Below are positions 12,804-25,740 of a stretch of DNA of 64,000 bases, piece after piece; the stretch's first letter is position 1; every line of letters starts with the position of its first letter. The DNA is from Xylocopa sonorina (taxonomy: Eukaryota > Arthropoda > Insecta > Hymenoptera > Apidae). The position numbers and the translations under genes are program-made. The stretch is from assembly GCF_050948175.1 (NCBI RefSeq), contig NC_135198.1, positions 6,461,001 through 6,525,000 of the forward strand, read 5' to 3'. Under the pieces are notes generated by a model. It had not been told where the DNA came from and ran no database searches. It saw nothing but the letters and a program-made list of their open reading frames with translations.

Positions 12804-14693
12804 ATGAAAGTGAAAATTCTAACAAGAAATCCAGATGAATATTTAAGAGAAACCAAACGTGATATTTATAAAGGTTAGCTTTTTTTATAGCATGTATCAT
12901 TTTTGAAGCAGTAATAGATTAATTTTGTAAACATAACCATGTGCACACGACAGTATAAACAATGTATAATATTCTAATGAATTGCGTAAACAGTTAATTT
13001 TGTATATTATTTACAGTTCCCAGAAATTTTGATCCAGCGTTGCATCCATTCGAAGCGGCAAGAGAATATACTAGGGCTCTAAATTCAGTAAAATTAGAGA
13101 AAGTATTTGCAAAACCTTTTATAGGATGTTTGGAGGGTCATAGAGATGGAGTGTCATGTTTGTGCAAACACCCTTCGCAGTTGTCTATATTACTTAGCGG
13201 TGCTTTCGATGGAGAAATAAAGGTATGGAATATTCCACAAAGAACGTGCAAACGTACATTTTTGGCACACGATGGCATAATAAGAGGAATAGCTTTTAAC
13301 GCAACTCATGAACATTTTATTACTATCGGCGATGATAAAACTATTAAAACATGGAAAACAGAGAAACCTATGCTTGGTGTAGAAGAGGAGCCTGTAAATA
13401 CAATTATCAGTAAAGTATGATATCAACAATGCTAAAGATAGTAGATATTGTTTTACTTGTAAATTAAATTCAAAATTACAATTATTTTCTAGACTGTAAT
13501 AACTGGGATTTCTCATCATCAAACCAAACCAATATTCGCAACTTGTGGCGAAGTATGCCATTTATGGGAAGAAACTAGAAATGAACCAATTAATACATTC
13601 AAATGGGGTATTGATAGTTTACTTGATATTAAGTACAATCCAGTTCAACCTAATTTATTTGGTAAGAATTATTAGTTGCGGATAAAAAATAATTATCAAG
13701 TTCTGGGACAGCAACTGTATGAGACTATTTTGTAGCTACTTCTGCAAGTGATCGTAGCATAATCTTATACGATGCTAGGGATACAGGTCCTTTGAGGAGA
13801 GTAATTATGAAATTAAGGACTAATAAATTGTGCTGGAATCCTATGGAAGCTGTTACTTTTACATGTGCTAATGAAGATTATAAGTATGTCTGGGAAAAAC
13901 ATTATATATTGTACTGTTCTAAAAGAAACATGAAAATTAACACAACTTACTATATTTTACTCTGCACAGTTTGTATACTTATGATATTCGACAATTAAAA
14001 ACACCAGTATATGTACATATGGATCATGTACAAGCGGTAATCGATGTAGACTACTCACCTACTGGTAAAGAATTTGTTGCCGGCAGTTACGATAAATCTA
14101 TTCGTATTTTTGAACTGGATAAACAACATTCTCGAGAAGTTTACTATACTAAACGTATGCAAAGATTAACTTGTATAGGATGGTCCCTCGATAATAAATA
14201 TATTATTAGCGGTAGTGATGAGATGAATCTTCGCGTTTGGAAAGCAAGGGCATCAGAAAAGTTGGGTGTGGTATGTAATTTTAATTCTAACGCGTAATCT
14301 GCGTGTTTTGTCTTATATTTTTGCATATTAAAATTGATAAACAATTATGTAATTGCAGTTGAAACCTAGAGAAAAAGTAGCGCTTAACTATAGCGAAGCT
14401 TTGAAACAAAAGTTTGCTGCTCATCCTCAAGTAAAGCGAATCGCCCGGCATAGACAGGTTCCGAAACATATTTACAATGCTCGAGCTGAGATACGTACAA
14501 TTCGGCAGAAAATGAAACGAAAGTAAGTATCGTTTGAAGAAATACCTGAAAAGTCTATATCTCTTATGCATACATGTCATAAACTGCTTTTTAATATTAT
14601 TTTAGGGAAAGTAATAGACGCGCCCATTCCAAGAAAGGTGAAGTGCCGTTTCTATCAGAAAAAGAAAGACACGTTGTGCGAGAAGATGAATAA
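12804..14693 (+). CDS. DCAF13: DDB1- and CUL4-associated factor 13 (WD repeat, Sof1 family)
   Basis: DCAF13/Sof1 is a nucleolar WD40 protein of the small-subunit processome needed for 18S rRNA maturation, and a substrate receptor for CUL4-DDB1. Coding exons: 12804-12873, 13017-13414, 13493-13661, 13736-13883, 13970-14270, 14359-14522 and 14606-14693. All junctions agree in phase and give 445 residues, the same as the human protein. The N-terminal MKVKILTRNPDEYLRET is the family signature. WD repeats run from about 65 to 345, with blades ending in IKVWN, IKTWK, IRIFE and LRVWK. The C-terminal Sof1 domain is Lys/Arg-rich with RRAHSKKGEVPFLSEKE. Its first in-frame ATG matches the conserved N-terminus. 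Confidence 0.96.
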
Positions 14694-15169
14694 TACGGAA
14701 CAGTGTACTATAATATTACGGATTTGTATATTCTTTCTAATGTAAAATAACGATTGATCTAGTACTGAAACTAATGCTCGACTAGTTTTTTTAACATTTG
14801 TAACAATCGTTTCTCGCGAAAATTCTTTATGAAACTCCTTCCACTGTGCGCTTCCATAGGGATTAACCATCGAACATTGTAAATGTACATTGAAAGGAGG
14901 TTTTATTCAATAATATCTTGTATAAAAGGTGGGCGGATGGAACACGGTTGGGGTGGGTCTCCATTCGCAGCAACTTCCACGTAGTGAGACCTGGGTTCTA
15001 TTTATTTAATATATAATTATTAATTGCATTATATAGCGATATGATACAATTAAAAATTATTGAGTAAATAATTAGAAGCAAATGGCTGCCATAGATTAGT
15101 TTTATTTCAGTTGATTTAGAATAGTTTTGATTAATTTGACTTAATTGCACCGATAGAAGAAATATTAAG
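14694..15169. other. Intergenic and 3' UTR after DCAF13
   Basis: Holds the DCAF13 3' UTR. No canonical AATAAA was noticed close to the stop. The sequence turns AT-rich toward the foldback element that follows; no gene is seen. Confidence 0.4.
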
Positions 15170-15625
15170 TTCTATTGTAATTTATTGTATATTTCCCGCT
15201 TTAGAGGTAAGAGAGAGAGAGAAAGACATATAAAAAAGCTATAAGAGAGAGTGAGACAGATGATACCGACCTTACTCCAGAACCCGTGGCGCCATCTCTG
15301 CGAAAAGTGCTCAAACTGGTCGCACAGCGTTATCGACAGCGAAGTGAACTACTGAAGCACTAGCGCCATCTCTACGGAGGACACTGAAACTAATTACCGA
15401 CCTAGTTTCAGCGATCCTCCGAGAGATGGCGCCACTGCTTCAGTAGTTCACTTCGCTGTTGATAACGCTGTGCGACCAGTTTGAGCACTTTTCACAGAGA
15501 TGGCGCCACGGGTTCTGGAGTAGGGTCAATAGCATCTGTCTCACTCTTTAATAGTTTTCTTATATATCTCTCTCACTCTTACCTCTAAAACGGGTAATAT
15601 AAAACAAATTGCAATAAAACTATTG
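15170..15625. mobile_element. Foldback/MITE element, copy 1 (full-length arms)
   Basis: Long inverted repeat with no coding capacity. The core runs from CCCGCTTTAGAGGTAAGAG at 15195 to its inverse, CTCTTACCTCTAAAACGGG, ending at 15594. Arms are about 185-190 bases each. Within each arm a TGGCGCCATCTCT motif occurs twice. The centre is a 26-base loop segment at 15385-15410 whose ends, TGAAACTA and TAGTTTCA, also pair. Similarity between the flanks extends outward to about 15170 and 15625 with mismatches. It resembles a non-autonomous foldback DNA transposon; the family is not identified. No target duplication could be fixed with confidence. Confidence 0.85.
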
Positions 15626-16260
15626 AAATGCACATCCCAGTAACACAGTAAGAGCACTGTGGTGTCACTTGCGCCGCGTGACATTATATATTTATATTAT
15701 TTATAAATAATGAACACTACATATCGTACAATTTTAATAGGAACAGAACTTCTAACCCTCTATTGTATATCATAATATTAAAAGAAAATTAATTTCCATG
15801 CAGGATACATCATCGTGTCAGCAGAATTTTTATAATTTAAGTGCATCCGTTAACTACCCCTATCCGGAAAAATGAAGAAGCGCGTAGATGACAATAACTG
15901 AAAAAACGTATTCGAGTCAGATTGCTAGGCAATTTACAATCGCGCAAGCCACATCGGCATAATTATACAGGGATAACGAGGATCGTGTAGTGGTAGCAGA
16001 TGAGCCTTATACGTACACGCGAACACGATTCGATGCTCTGATGTTGATAATCGTCTATATCTCGCGTATATACAGTGCCATCTGTAGCAAGCGTAAGTAC
16101 ATCACGATCTAGGATAGGCATCATCTGACGTCCCTGTCAAAAAAGATTTCATTCGCTGTCCACAGATCCTTTGGCGCGGGTCCGAGGAACGATTTCAACG
16201 AGAGATTTATCCTAGAAGAAAACAAAAGAAAATGTTCGCGAGAAGATAACACCAAGCAAA
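15626..16260. other. Intergenic, upstream of PIKfyve
   Basis: Holds the presumed PIKfyve promoter and 5' UTR. The 14-base GTAAGAGCACTGTG at 15648-15661 recurs at 18961-18974 beside foldback copy 2. No TATA box or coding frame was identified. Confidence 0.4.
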
Positions 16261-19200
16261 ATGAATAAAAATATGAACTCGCCATCAAAACTTACGGAGT
16301 TCGCTCCGTTAAGTCCCGAGGAGAGCCAACCTGTTGTGGCTTCTCTATTTTCCAAATTCTTTAGCTTCACCAGAAGTGAGTACCTCCTTTTGTTTATCAT
16401 ATTTCAGTCCTTTCATTCCCTGCATCGTTCGTTATCCCTCCAAGCAGCTTCGTTCGCTTTTCTAATTAATAAGAGCAATCGACATTAGGTTCGCAGAATG
16501 TTGACGACTCTACGATCTCTTCGACCAACGAAGAGCAGAGCTCTTCGGATTCAGAGTCTTGGAAACAGTCGGAGAGTACAGAGAAGTCGCCAGAGGATGA
16601 TAGTTCTAGTATGATGAACTTTCCGTTGGATACTCGCGAAGGGAGAAGTTTACCAAATGTATTAAAACGTATTAGTAATATTGTGGCTTTGAAGAGTAAT
16701 GTGAGTTATCCTTCTTGTATGTCTTCTACGAGAAACAGGTACCGTAAAGTGTAACAATGTTATCGGTTTAATTTAGAACTTGCGTTCGTACAAGGATTCC
16801 CAATTGAGGAGTTACTGGATGCCAGACAGTGTAAGTAAACAGTGTTACGAATGCGGCGAAAGGTTCACCACGTTTCGTAGAAGACACCATTGCCGTGTCT
16901 GCGGTCAAATATTTTGTTCCAAATGTTGCTCCGATCAAATACCTGGGAAAATTATGGGATGCACTGGTATACAATCGACGAATGCATAATCCTTAATGCA
17001 TCTAATACAATCATTCGTACATCTAATAACAACGATAATATTTGCAACAGGTGATCTCAGAGTATGCACGTACTGCTGCAAAGTAGTTCTATCTTATTTG
17101 CAATCGTCGGACATGAGAAGCGATCTGTCAGCTGATCTGAAAGCCCTGCAAGAGGATCTTCAAGTTAAATATGGAAACGATTCACCGCCCACTACTCAGA
17201 AATGTGCTAACGAATCGGTAGAGGATGAAACTTTAATCTGCAGAAAACCTAGCGTTGGATACATGGAGGAGAAATATGCTACTGGACGGTATTAATTCCC
17301 TGTTACTTCTCTTTAATGCATCGAGGATTGAACGATGTTTAAATTGTATGATGTACAGAGTCAGTTGATGAATACGTATTTCAGATCAGCGGCCAGCTAT
17401 TTAACATCTCAGGAACGTTCCATGGTATTACAGAACTCGGCCTCTTTGAGGATGATTTATGAAGAACTGTTCAGATCGAGCCAAGCAATTCTCTTACAAA
17501 CGCACAGAATTAGACTGAAAAGTTATCACAATTGCTTCTTGGCCAACGAATTGGTCAATTGGATGATAGCACAAAACAAGGCAGCTACACGGTAGAGATA
17601 AAACAATTTTTTTTAACACCATGGGGAAAAAGAAAACGATTTACTAAGGCGTAATACATTTTATTAGTGTGCAGGCTACTGCTATAGGGCAAGCATTACT
17701 GGAAGCAGGGTTCATTGAACCAGTTGTCGCCGATAATTTGTTTAGCGATACGGCGACTGTTTTTAAACCGATAAAACTGTCTCATATGCAAAGCATGGAC
17801 TTAACCGAAACTCAGAACACCTGCGACGCTCAAGAGCCTGCATGGGTGAAAACTATACCACAGCACGATTCAACTACTGGTAATATATGATAATTAACAC
17901 GTTGTACAAAGTGACTGAAAAGTAGCACTCTATTTTGAGAATTAAAATAGTAATTTAAAAAAGGCAGCTATGAGACACGAAAATATATCTAGCGGCTAGA
18001 AAAAGTATTTGCACACCATTAGATGTAAAAAGAAATTAGTTTTCAAAATAGATAGTTACTAGTTTGCACTATATATACAGTACATAAAAAAAAGATTGCT
18101 AACGCGCATATATTGTAGATTCGGAAAGTGAAACGAAACCTTCGAACTCGATGCAACAAACTACTGGACGTTTACCGTCTTCTAGCTCGAGCTTTTACTT
18201 AGACTTAAACTTAGAAGCATCCACTGTTACATTAAAAAGACCGACGTCCGAAGATTTGACCACAATTTCTGTAAATAGTAGCGACGGTGTAATTGAGCAG
18301 AAGGAAGTAACAGTAAAATCGCATAAATGTAATTTTAAAATTGCTGACGATCTTTTAAATGACACGCTACAGGTACAAGAGTGTAAAGAGAAGAACGGTT
18401 GGCACAAACCAACGAATCTTCCAATCGCGTTCGGGGAGCTACACGCGTACGAATGCTTAACGTAAGTATTATACGCGTGTACAATTATGTTCGTACTTAA
18501 ATTTAATACTGATTATAGATCCGCGTACAAACAACACGAGGATTCTTTAATCAAGCAACTTCTAAATAAAGAAGGTTTGTCCCAAAGCTGGTCAGAAGTA
18601 ATACTTCCCATCGCTCATCAAATTATCGACTACGTTAGACCAGATTTGAACCATAACGTAGATGATTTAGATATTCGGCAGTACGTACAAATTAAAAAAT
18701 GCTCGGGTGGTAGCAGAGACGATTGCGAAATTGTCTCCGGTGTAGTTTGCACGAAAAATGTTGCGCACAGAGGAATGAATGCGATGATAGCACACCCGAA
18801 AATTCTGTTACTTCAGTGTGGATTGATGTATCAACGCGTCGAGGGAAAATTGTTAAGCTTGGAACCCGTAATGTTACAGGTACGAAATTCACGCATCTAA
18901 TTATATCATTATTATTTCATATTACACGATACAGTATCCCGACAACATAACTTTGTCACCGTAAGAGCACTGTGATGTAATTTCAATAGTTTTATTGTTT
19001 TTTTAAATAGTTTTATATGTTTCATTGTATTTTATATTACCCGCTTTAGAGGTAAGAGGGAGAGAGTTATATAAGAAAGCTATAAGAAAGAGTGAGACAG
19101 ATGCTATCTACTCTACTGGAGAACCCCTGGCGCCATCTCTGTGAAAAGTGCTCAAACTGCTCGCACAGCGTTATCGACAGCGAAGTGAACTACTGAAACA

Positions 19201-22200
19201 CTGGCGCCATCTCTTGGAGGGCCGCTGAAACTAGGTCGGTAATTAGTTTCAGTATCCTCCGTAGAGATGGCGCCAGGGGTTCTTCAGTAGGGTCGATAGC
19301 ATCTGTCTCACTCTTTCTTATATATCTTTCTCTCTCTTACCTCTATAGCGGGAGATATACAGAAAATTGCAGTAAAGCTATTGAGATATACAAGAACTTA
19401 CACTAAAACTATTGAAATATACAATAAATTGCAATTCATTTAAATATCTAGAATGTAACGCATTTTCAAAGGAAGTATTATGTTTGGATCGTAGGAGAAC
19501 GAATATTTAGGACATACAGTTGCTAGAATCACCGCTCTTGGTCCGGATGTTGTACTTGTACATCGTTCTGTATCAAGATTAGCGCAGGACAGACTTAGGG
19601 AGTGTGGAGTAACGCTTGTATTGAACGTGAAACTCAGCGTACTCGAGAGGGTCGCACGATGCACTGGTGCTAACATCGTAAATACTATCGATGCGCACAT
19701 AAGCTCGAGGTACATGCTTGGAACGTGTAAAAAATTCTACTTGCGAAATTTTTTGTGCGAGAAAAGTAAGTAATAACAAATTATGGTTTCCTATACGTTT
19801 CACTCGAGCGAACTAAAAATTTATATACGCAATTGTTACTTGCCTTCTAGATGGTATTAAAACGTTGATGTACTTCGAGGGATGCGCGAATCCACATCTT
19901 GGAGCTACGATCTTATTGCGTGGCGGTTCCCAGCAGGAATTGAAGAAAGTAAAGAATGTGACTTCGATGATGATTTTCTCTGCCTATTCCTGGCGTCTCG
20001 AAAAATCGTTTCTAATGGACGAATTCGCGAGACCACCGTCCCCCAAAGATAATTCATTTTTAGATGAAACCTTGAATAAAAATCCCGAAGAACTTCAAGG
20101 GACCAATAAAACGTCGCACGCTAAATCCAACAACGAAGGTGACTCGTCATACGCTCATAGCAAGGAATATACAAATGACGAAGAAATTTTGAAGATATCG
20201 AAGGCTCAAGAAGATTCTGAGGACATATCAAATGACACACAATACATAGAAATAGTAGTATCAGCAAACAGAGACATACAGACAAAGGACATAGTCTTAG
20301 ATCGAACTGAGAATATGTTGGATTCAGACTCTGTTAAACAAATATCCTCTATATTACCTGAAGATGCGGATCCTTACGATACTTTAAAATTGTTCAGACC
20401 AAAAGCAAAGTCTTCTGTAATCGATGCAAAGTGTGATTTAGAAGATGGATCGACCAGTACAACGAATAAAGATAATTTAAATAGTAGCTGTGACGCCGAC
20501 ACGCACACCAACGAAGATCCGAATAGCACAATGGAATTGTTCGGAGGCAAGACTACTGTGAAACAGAATAACAGTGTTAAAGAGGACGTTGAAAGGATCA
20601 AATTAAAGGACAAGGTCCTAGCTGAAGAGAAACGTATTTACGGTGAATCGATTAGCGACCGTAGCGATCCTCTCCATCAGTATTTAAACGAAGACGAGGA
20701 AGGGGTCTTCGATCGAACTAGTCCAAACGGCCAGCACTTAAGCGTTGCTGATCTACCGCTGCTGAATAAATTCAAAAAGGCCTTAGAAGGTACCGTATTA
20801 ACCGTCTCGCCTTATCTGAAATTTTCCGTACCCTATCTGGAAACGGAAACAGGCAGGAACTGCGTGTTACGGAGTTTCTTTCCACGTGAGATCTTTTATT
20901 CCGCTCAGTTCGTGGATAAAGTGAAGGAGATTAAAACGACTAACGTGTCCGTGGAGCAATCCGGACTTGAGAATCCGCTGACGAAGTTGAAATTAAAACC
21001 ACAACATCCGTTTGTTCAGGCAAGATTAACCACAGACGTCGATAGTCGGGAGGTGCAAGCTTTGCTAGCGAATTTCAGGGCTTGCGGCAGCCGATTGTAT
21101 CCGACGAACAACGTTCTGTCGGACAAACAACAAATTCTGATCCAGAATGAAGTAAACGATCAGCCGCCTGTGTGGCCCGACTGTCTGGACCCGGCTAGTC
21201 ATCAACGTTTATCTGTATTATTTTGCAGCTTCTCTCATACTGGCAACGATACGCCAGCGTTCTGCGTAAACCCCTGGGTGGTGAATATGGATTTATATGG
21301 GAGGAACGACATCGCGCTTGGACGATTCTTAGAGCGTTACTGCTTAACGTCCGAGTACAAATGTCCCGCGGAAGCGTGTCGAGCACAGATCGCCCAGCAC
21401 GTTCGACGATTCGCCCACGATGGTGGGTGCATACACATCAGCCTGAGCGAGATGAGCACCGAGCCGTTCTCGCAGGAAAATGCCAATCAAATTTTAATGT
21501 GGAGCAAGTGCATGAAATGTAAAAGCGTCTCGCCCGTGGTGCCAATGTCAGACGACACTTGGTCCCTATCCTTCGCTAAATATTTGGAGCTACGGTTTCA
21601 CGGGAACGCGTACACCAGAAGAGGCACGGACACGTGTCAACACTCTCTTCATCATGATCACTACCAGTATTTTACGAAGAAAAATATGTTGACCGTGCTT
21701 AAGTATACGAAAATATCGCAATGGGAAATCTCGTTGCCGCCACCGTTGATAAATATCATATACGATCCAAAACAGCACGCGGATGTGATAGAGGAAATGA
21801 AGTGTATAGCATTGAAAGGGGACGAGGTATTTTCTTGCATACGGGAGAAATTAGCAACCTTGCAAACAGATGTGGAGCTTTTAAACGCTGCTAAACAACA
21901 ATTGACCAAGGACCAGCAGTATTTCAAGAATAAAATAGAAGAGATTCAATTGAAATTGACGTCTCCTACGTTAGAAAACAAGAAGCTCGAAGGGAAAGTG
22001 TCTGAGAAGCAAGTCCAAGCTTTGATGTTCAGAATCGAGGATGGTTTAGTGATTCTTAAACGGCTGATATCCGAAGTGGTGTTCACTTGGAATGCAAAGA
22101 TTTTGGAGATGTCCGTGAAAAAAAAGGACGAGAGACCTAGGCGATTTACTGAACGATCGTTAACGACTGGAAGTAACAGTATAATCGATACCGACGGATA

Positions 22201-24385
22201 CATAACGGAAGATACCGCGTCAGAATCGCAGATAGAAGATTTAAGTCCCATGTCGGCGGACTACAACGCTGTCGATGCGATTGCCGCTGCGCAGAATGAT
22301 TTGCAGGGATTCGAAGGCATTGAAAATTCAGATAATGAAATTCTAGAAAGCAACAATCCTGACGATATCGTTGTCGTTCAGGGATCCCCGAAAATGCATC
22401 AGAGATCTCATTCTGATGTCCTGCCTATCACTTTTGATGATATGCCAGATAAGAAGAAAAAGAAGAAGACAATCTTGTCGCAATTGTTACCCTCCGTTCC
22501 GGTTATCCAACCGATATTAAATCCATTGGGCACTTTGGAACATCACTTACTTCCTCTTGGGTTTGTTCATTACAATTATGCAATTTTTAACTAGTTCTAT
22601 ACATGCGTGGTTCCACTACCATTGAAAGTTGTCCGTTCCTATTATAGGAAATGATTAAATTCCCCCAAATTAACTTAATTATATAAATTCGTGCAGTTAT
22701 ATATAACGTACTAAGATATTCGTTTTTACACAGATCAGTTGTACCTATAGTGGTGTACGAATCAGAGCCTTCATCTATAATTGCATACGCGTTGGACTCG
22801 CACGACTATAAACACGCGCTTCATGAATTAATGCGGACAACCAAAGGGCCAGACTTAAATCCCAGTCCATTGATTAAACGTAAATTTCCTGAGAATAAAG
22901 AAAACCTCTCAGATTTAGCGCAGTCTGGAGAATTCAAACGGCCATCTGTATTGTCATTTTTCCGAGGGAATAGTCCTAATCCTGCTAGTCCCATAGTGGA
23001 GTCCGATAAAAGTATCTCAAACGTGGAGTCTAATACTCAGATTCCACCAACAACAGCTGCGGACACAGATGAGGATAAGAAAACTACCAAACAACAGAAT
23101 TATATAGAAGTTCAGTTCAACGACGCGACAACAAACTTCTATTGTAGAATATATTTTGCTGCACAATTTGCGGCTTTCAGAGAGAGCGTTCTTCCGTGCG
23201 GAGAAGATGGTTTCACAAGAAGTTTGAGTCGAAGCGTGCAATGGGCTGCGAGAGGTGGAAAGAGCGGAAGTGCTTTTTGTAAAAGTCGAGGTATAAAATT
23301 CTATTAATATGTGTGTAACATTGTGAAGATGATTCATCTAACTTAATGAATTGAAATTAAGGGTGAATTAAAAGTTGTGGCGAAACAGTTTGTCAGTATT
23401 TTCAACTTGTTAAATTAAATGAATCACCCTGTAGAATTTATTAGAAATTATATTTTCATCGACGTATTCTTTGCTAACAGATGACAGGTTTATTATAAAA
23501 GAGATGTCTAAAATCGACATGCAAATATTCCTTCAATTTGCGCCAAATTATTTTTCATACATGGAAAAATGCCAACAAACCAAACAACCGACGTTGTTGG
23601 GAAAAATAGTCGGTGTTTATCGAGTATCTTTCAAAAATAATACGACAAATGCAGCGCTTCGAACCAGTGTACTAGTGATGGAAAATTTGTTTTACAAGAG
23701 AACAATAACCGACAAATTTGATTTAAAGGGATCGGTGAGAAATCGACTCGTGAACCCTGATGATATGTGTCACGAAGGAGAGCTTGTACTAATGGATGAA
23801 AATCTATTGAATAGTAAGTATTTTGGTGACAATAAGCTATCTAAAAATTTGTTTCGATTTTTATGTAAATGGGGAAGCTTTATAATTTGAAACGTTTCCA
23901 GACAATACTGCTTTATGTATGAAAACTTCTCTGTTAAATATAAAATGTATTTCTAGTGAGCTGCGATTCCCCGCTCTATATTAGATCACATTCCAAAGCG
24001 GTTTTAAATAGAGCCATTGAACAAGACACAAAATTCCTGGCCGATAATTCTGTGATGGACTATTCCCTATTGGTGGGTTTAGAGCCAAACTCAGACGAAC
24101 TTGTCCTGGGTATAATAGGTAAAAGGATTACATTTTTGGCTGTAGGGTACTTTCAAGAAGACTTTTGCATTATGTTTAATTGCAGATTATATACGAACAT
24201 TTACCTGGGACAAAAAGTTAGAGACCATGGTAAAGAAATCAGGCATTTTAGGTGGCCAGGGAAAATTGCCAACGATAATATCGCCGGAAGAGTACCGTGC
24301 TCGTTTCATAGCCGCTATGCACCGATATTTCCTACCTGTACCAGACAGATGGTTCGGGTTAGGTAAAGGTATGGAGACATCGTAA
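16261..24385 (+). CDS. PIKFYVE: 1-phosphatidylinositol 3-phosphate 5-kinase (PIKfyve/Fab1)
   Basis: PIKfyve makes PI(3,5)P2 on endosomes and controls endolysosomal traffic. Fourteen coding exons: 16261-16375, 16489-16700, 16777-16966, 17051-17288, 17385-17591, 17668-17879, 18119-18461, 18519-18879, 19495-19765, 19851-22560, 22734-23290, 23481-23813, 23957-24118 and 24186-24385. Phases agree throughout; the product is 2036 residues (human 2098). Domains in order: FYVE zinc finger (about 120-190) with WMPD and RRRHHCR at 143-149; DEP (about 280-355); TCP-1/cpn60-like region (about 530-790); Cys-rich region (about 1150-1290); and C-terminal PIP kinase (about 1730-2030). Kinase motifs include GKSGSAF, DDRFIIK, DLKGS, DYSLLVG, IIDYIRTFTWDKK and the activation loop GGQGKLPTIISPEEYRARF. 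No disruptions were seen. The acceptor at 17385 is a choice over 17361. Confidence 0.96.
19040..19352. mobile_element. Foldback/MITE element, copy 2 (arm-deleted, inside PIKfyve intron)
   Basis: Second copy of the element at 15195-15594, in the intron between PIKfyve exons 8 and 9 (18880-19494). It starts CCCGCTTTAGAGGTAAGAG and ends CCTCTATAGCGGG. Its 26-base centre at 19226-19251 is the exact reverse complement of copy 1's centre, so it is inserted in the opposite orientation. One arm is about 185 bases, the other about 101. The missing part (about 85 bases) lies between two AGAGATGGCGC motifs, as expected from recombination or slippage between direct repeats. Flanks on both sides carry TTTCAATAG-type units, so the true ends may lie further out. 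Confidence 0.85.
19380..19435. repeat. Diverged tandem repeat flanking foldback copy 2
   Basis: About two to three diverged units of roughly 40 bases built on the pattern CTATTGARATATACAA. Related units lie on the left of this copy and on the right of copy 1. They may be subterminal repeats of the element. Confidence 0.5.
23363..23434. repeat. Possible TIR-element remnant in PIKfyve intron
   Basis: The intron between PIKfyve exons 11 and 12 has AAGGGTGAATTAA on the left and TTAAATGAATCACCCTG on the right, an imperfect inverted pair. The right end resembles the CAGGGTGATTCAC terminus of the element at 35102. It could be a shrunken relative; the evidence is weak. Confidence 0.3.
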
Positions 24386-25740
24386 AAGAAGACGCGAATT
24401 CTATATATACATAGTGAGATTTTTCAATTTTTCACAAACATTGTATACTAAATATATTTGTATATATATTTTCTATGCGGCTGACATAAGTGTAACAAGC
24501 AGCGTTGCTTATAGAGGTATTTAATTGTATATTATTATATTTTATGGAGTTACCACTAGTCGACGTTACGACGTTCTGTAATAGCGAAAGTGATGAAACT
24601 GAGTTACCATTATTATAAAAATCTTATTGTACAGTTATAATTTTTATCATTCACGTAGCGATCTAATCTTTGAATCGGGCCGCTTGTATTTGCGTTTTAT
24701 TAACGTATCAATTATAACATTACATGTACATAGTACATTTCTACTGATAATGTAAACAGTAAATTGTCCCTTCAAGTTTTGAAGTACAAAAGGGCATGAA
24801 TGATAATTACATAAGATTATATAAAAGTCTGTGAAAGCACCATTTTATTAATGTTTTATTTAAATCATTTGTTTTTTTTTTCAAAATTATGTACATGAAC
24901 ATTATTTATTATTATTGATAGTCAAGTAAACAATAATAATAATAATTAATTAATGATAAAAGCTTTAACGTAATAGTATTCTCATATAGTCCTAGATCGG
25001 TGTTCCGAAATTTTATTCCCGTAGGATTAAAGTAAAATGAAAACTTTTCTAAAAATATCATGTTATGCCAATATATGTATATATGTATATCATACACGTT
25101 TCATAATCAGGTCGTAGAAAACGAATTGTAACGTACGAACTACAATTTAATAGATTTACGGAACACTGATCTATGCATTACAAACACAAAAATGATATTA
25201 AAGCGTATACCTTACAGAAAAACATCTCGCGTCATACTAAATTTTCCGTATGACATTCTTTCTACCGTATTTACATAAATGAATGCACAGTAATGAAGCT
25301 GTCAGCGAAATTCGAATACTTGAACTATTTCATCCTTTTAAACTTAGATTATACTGATCATAATGTCCCTCGTATCCTTTGAGACTATGATTTCATCGAT
25401 TATTGTAAACAAGCAATCTCCTTTGAACTTCCTATGTGATCTCTTCGGATAATTAAATGTCTTTCGTTCAAATTCGAAATTAAATATATATGAACCGGTA
25501 TATGTAGATGCGTCGTGTGATTAGGTATACAATATTGTAAAAAAAAGACCGTCGATGTGAAATATGAAGAAGATAAACTTTTGATGCACAGTCATCATCG
25601 ACTGCTAGTCTATGTAACAATCGAAAGATCGTGGAGTAAAAAACTTATGAGGGTCCAGCTTTCCTAGAAATCAAAGAACAAAGTTTCGTGTCATCTACTG
25701 GTGAATGCCAACTTCTAGTTTTATCATAAGTGTTCATTAA

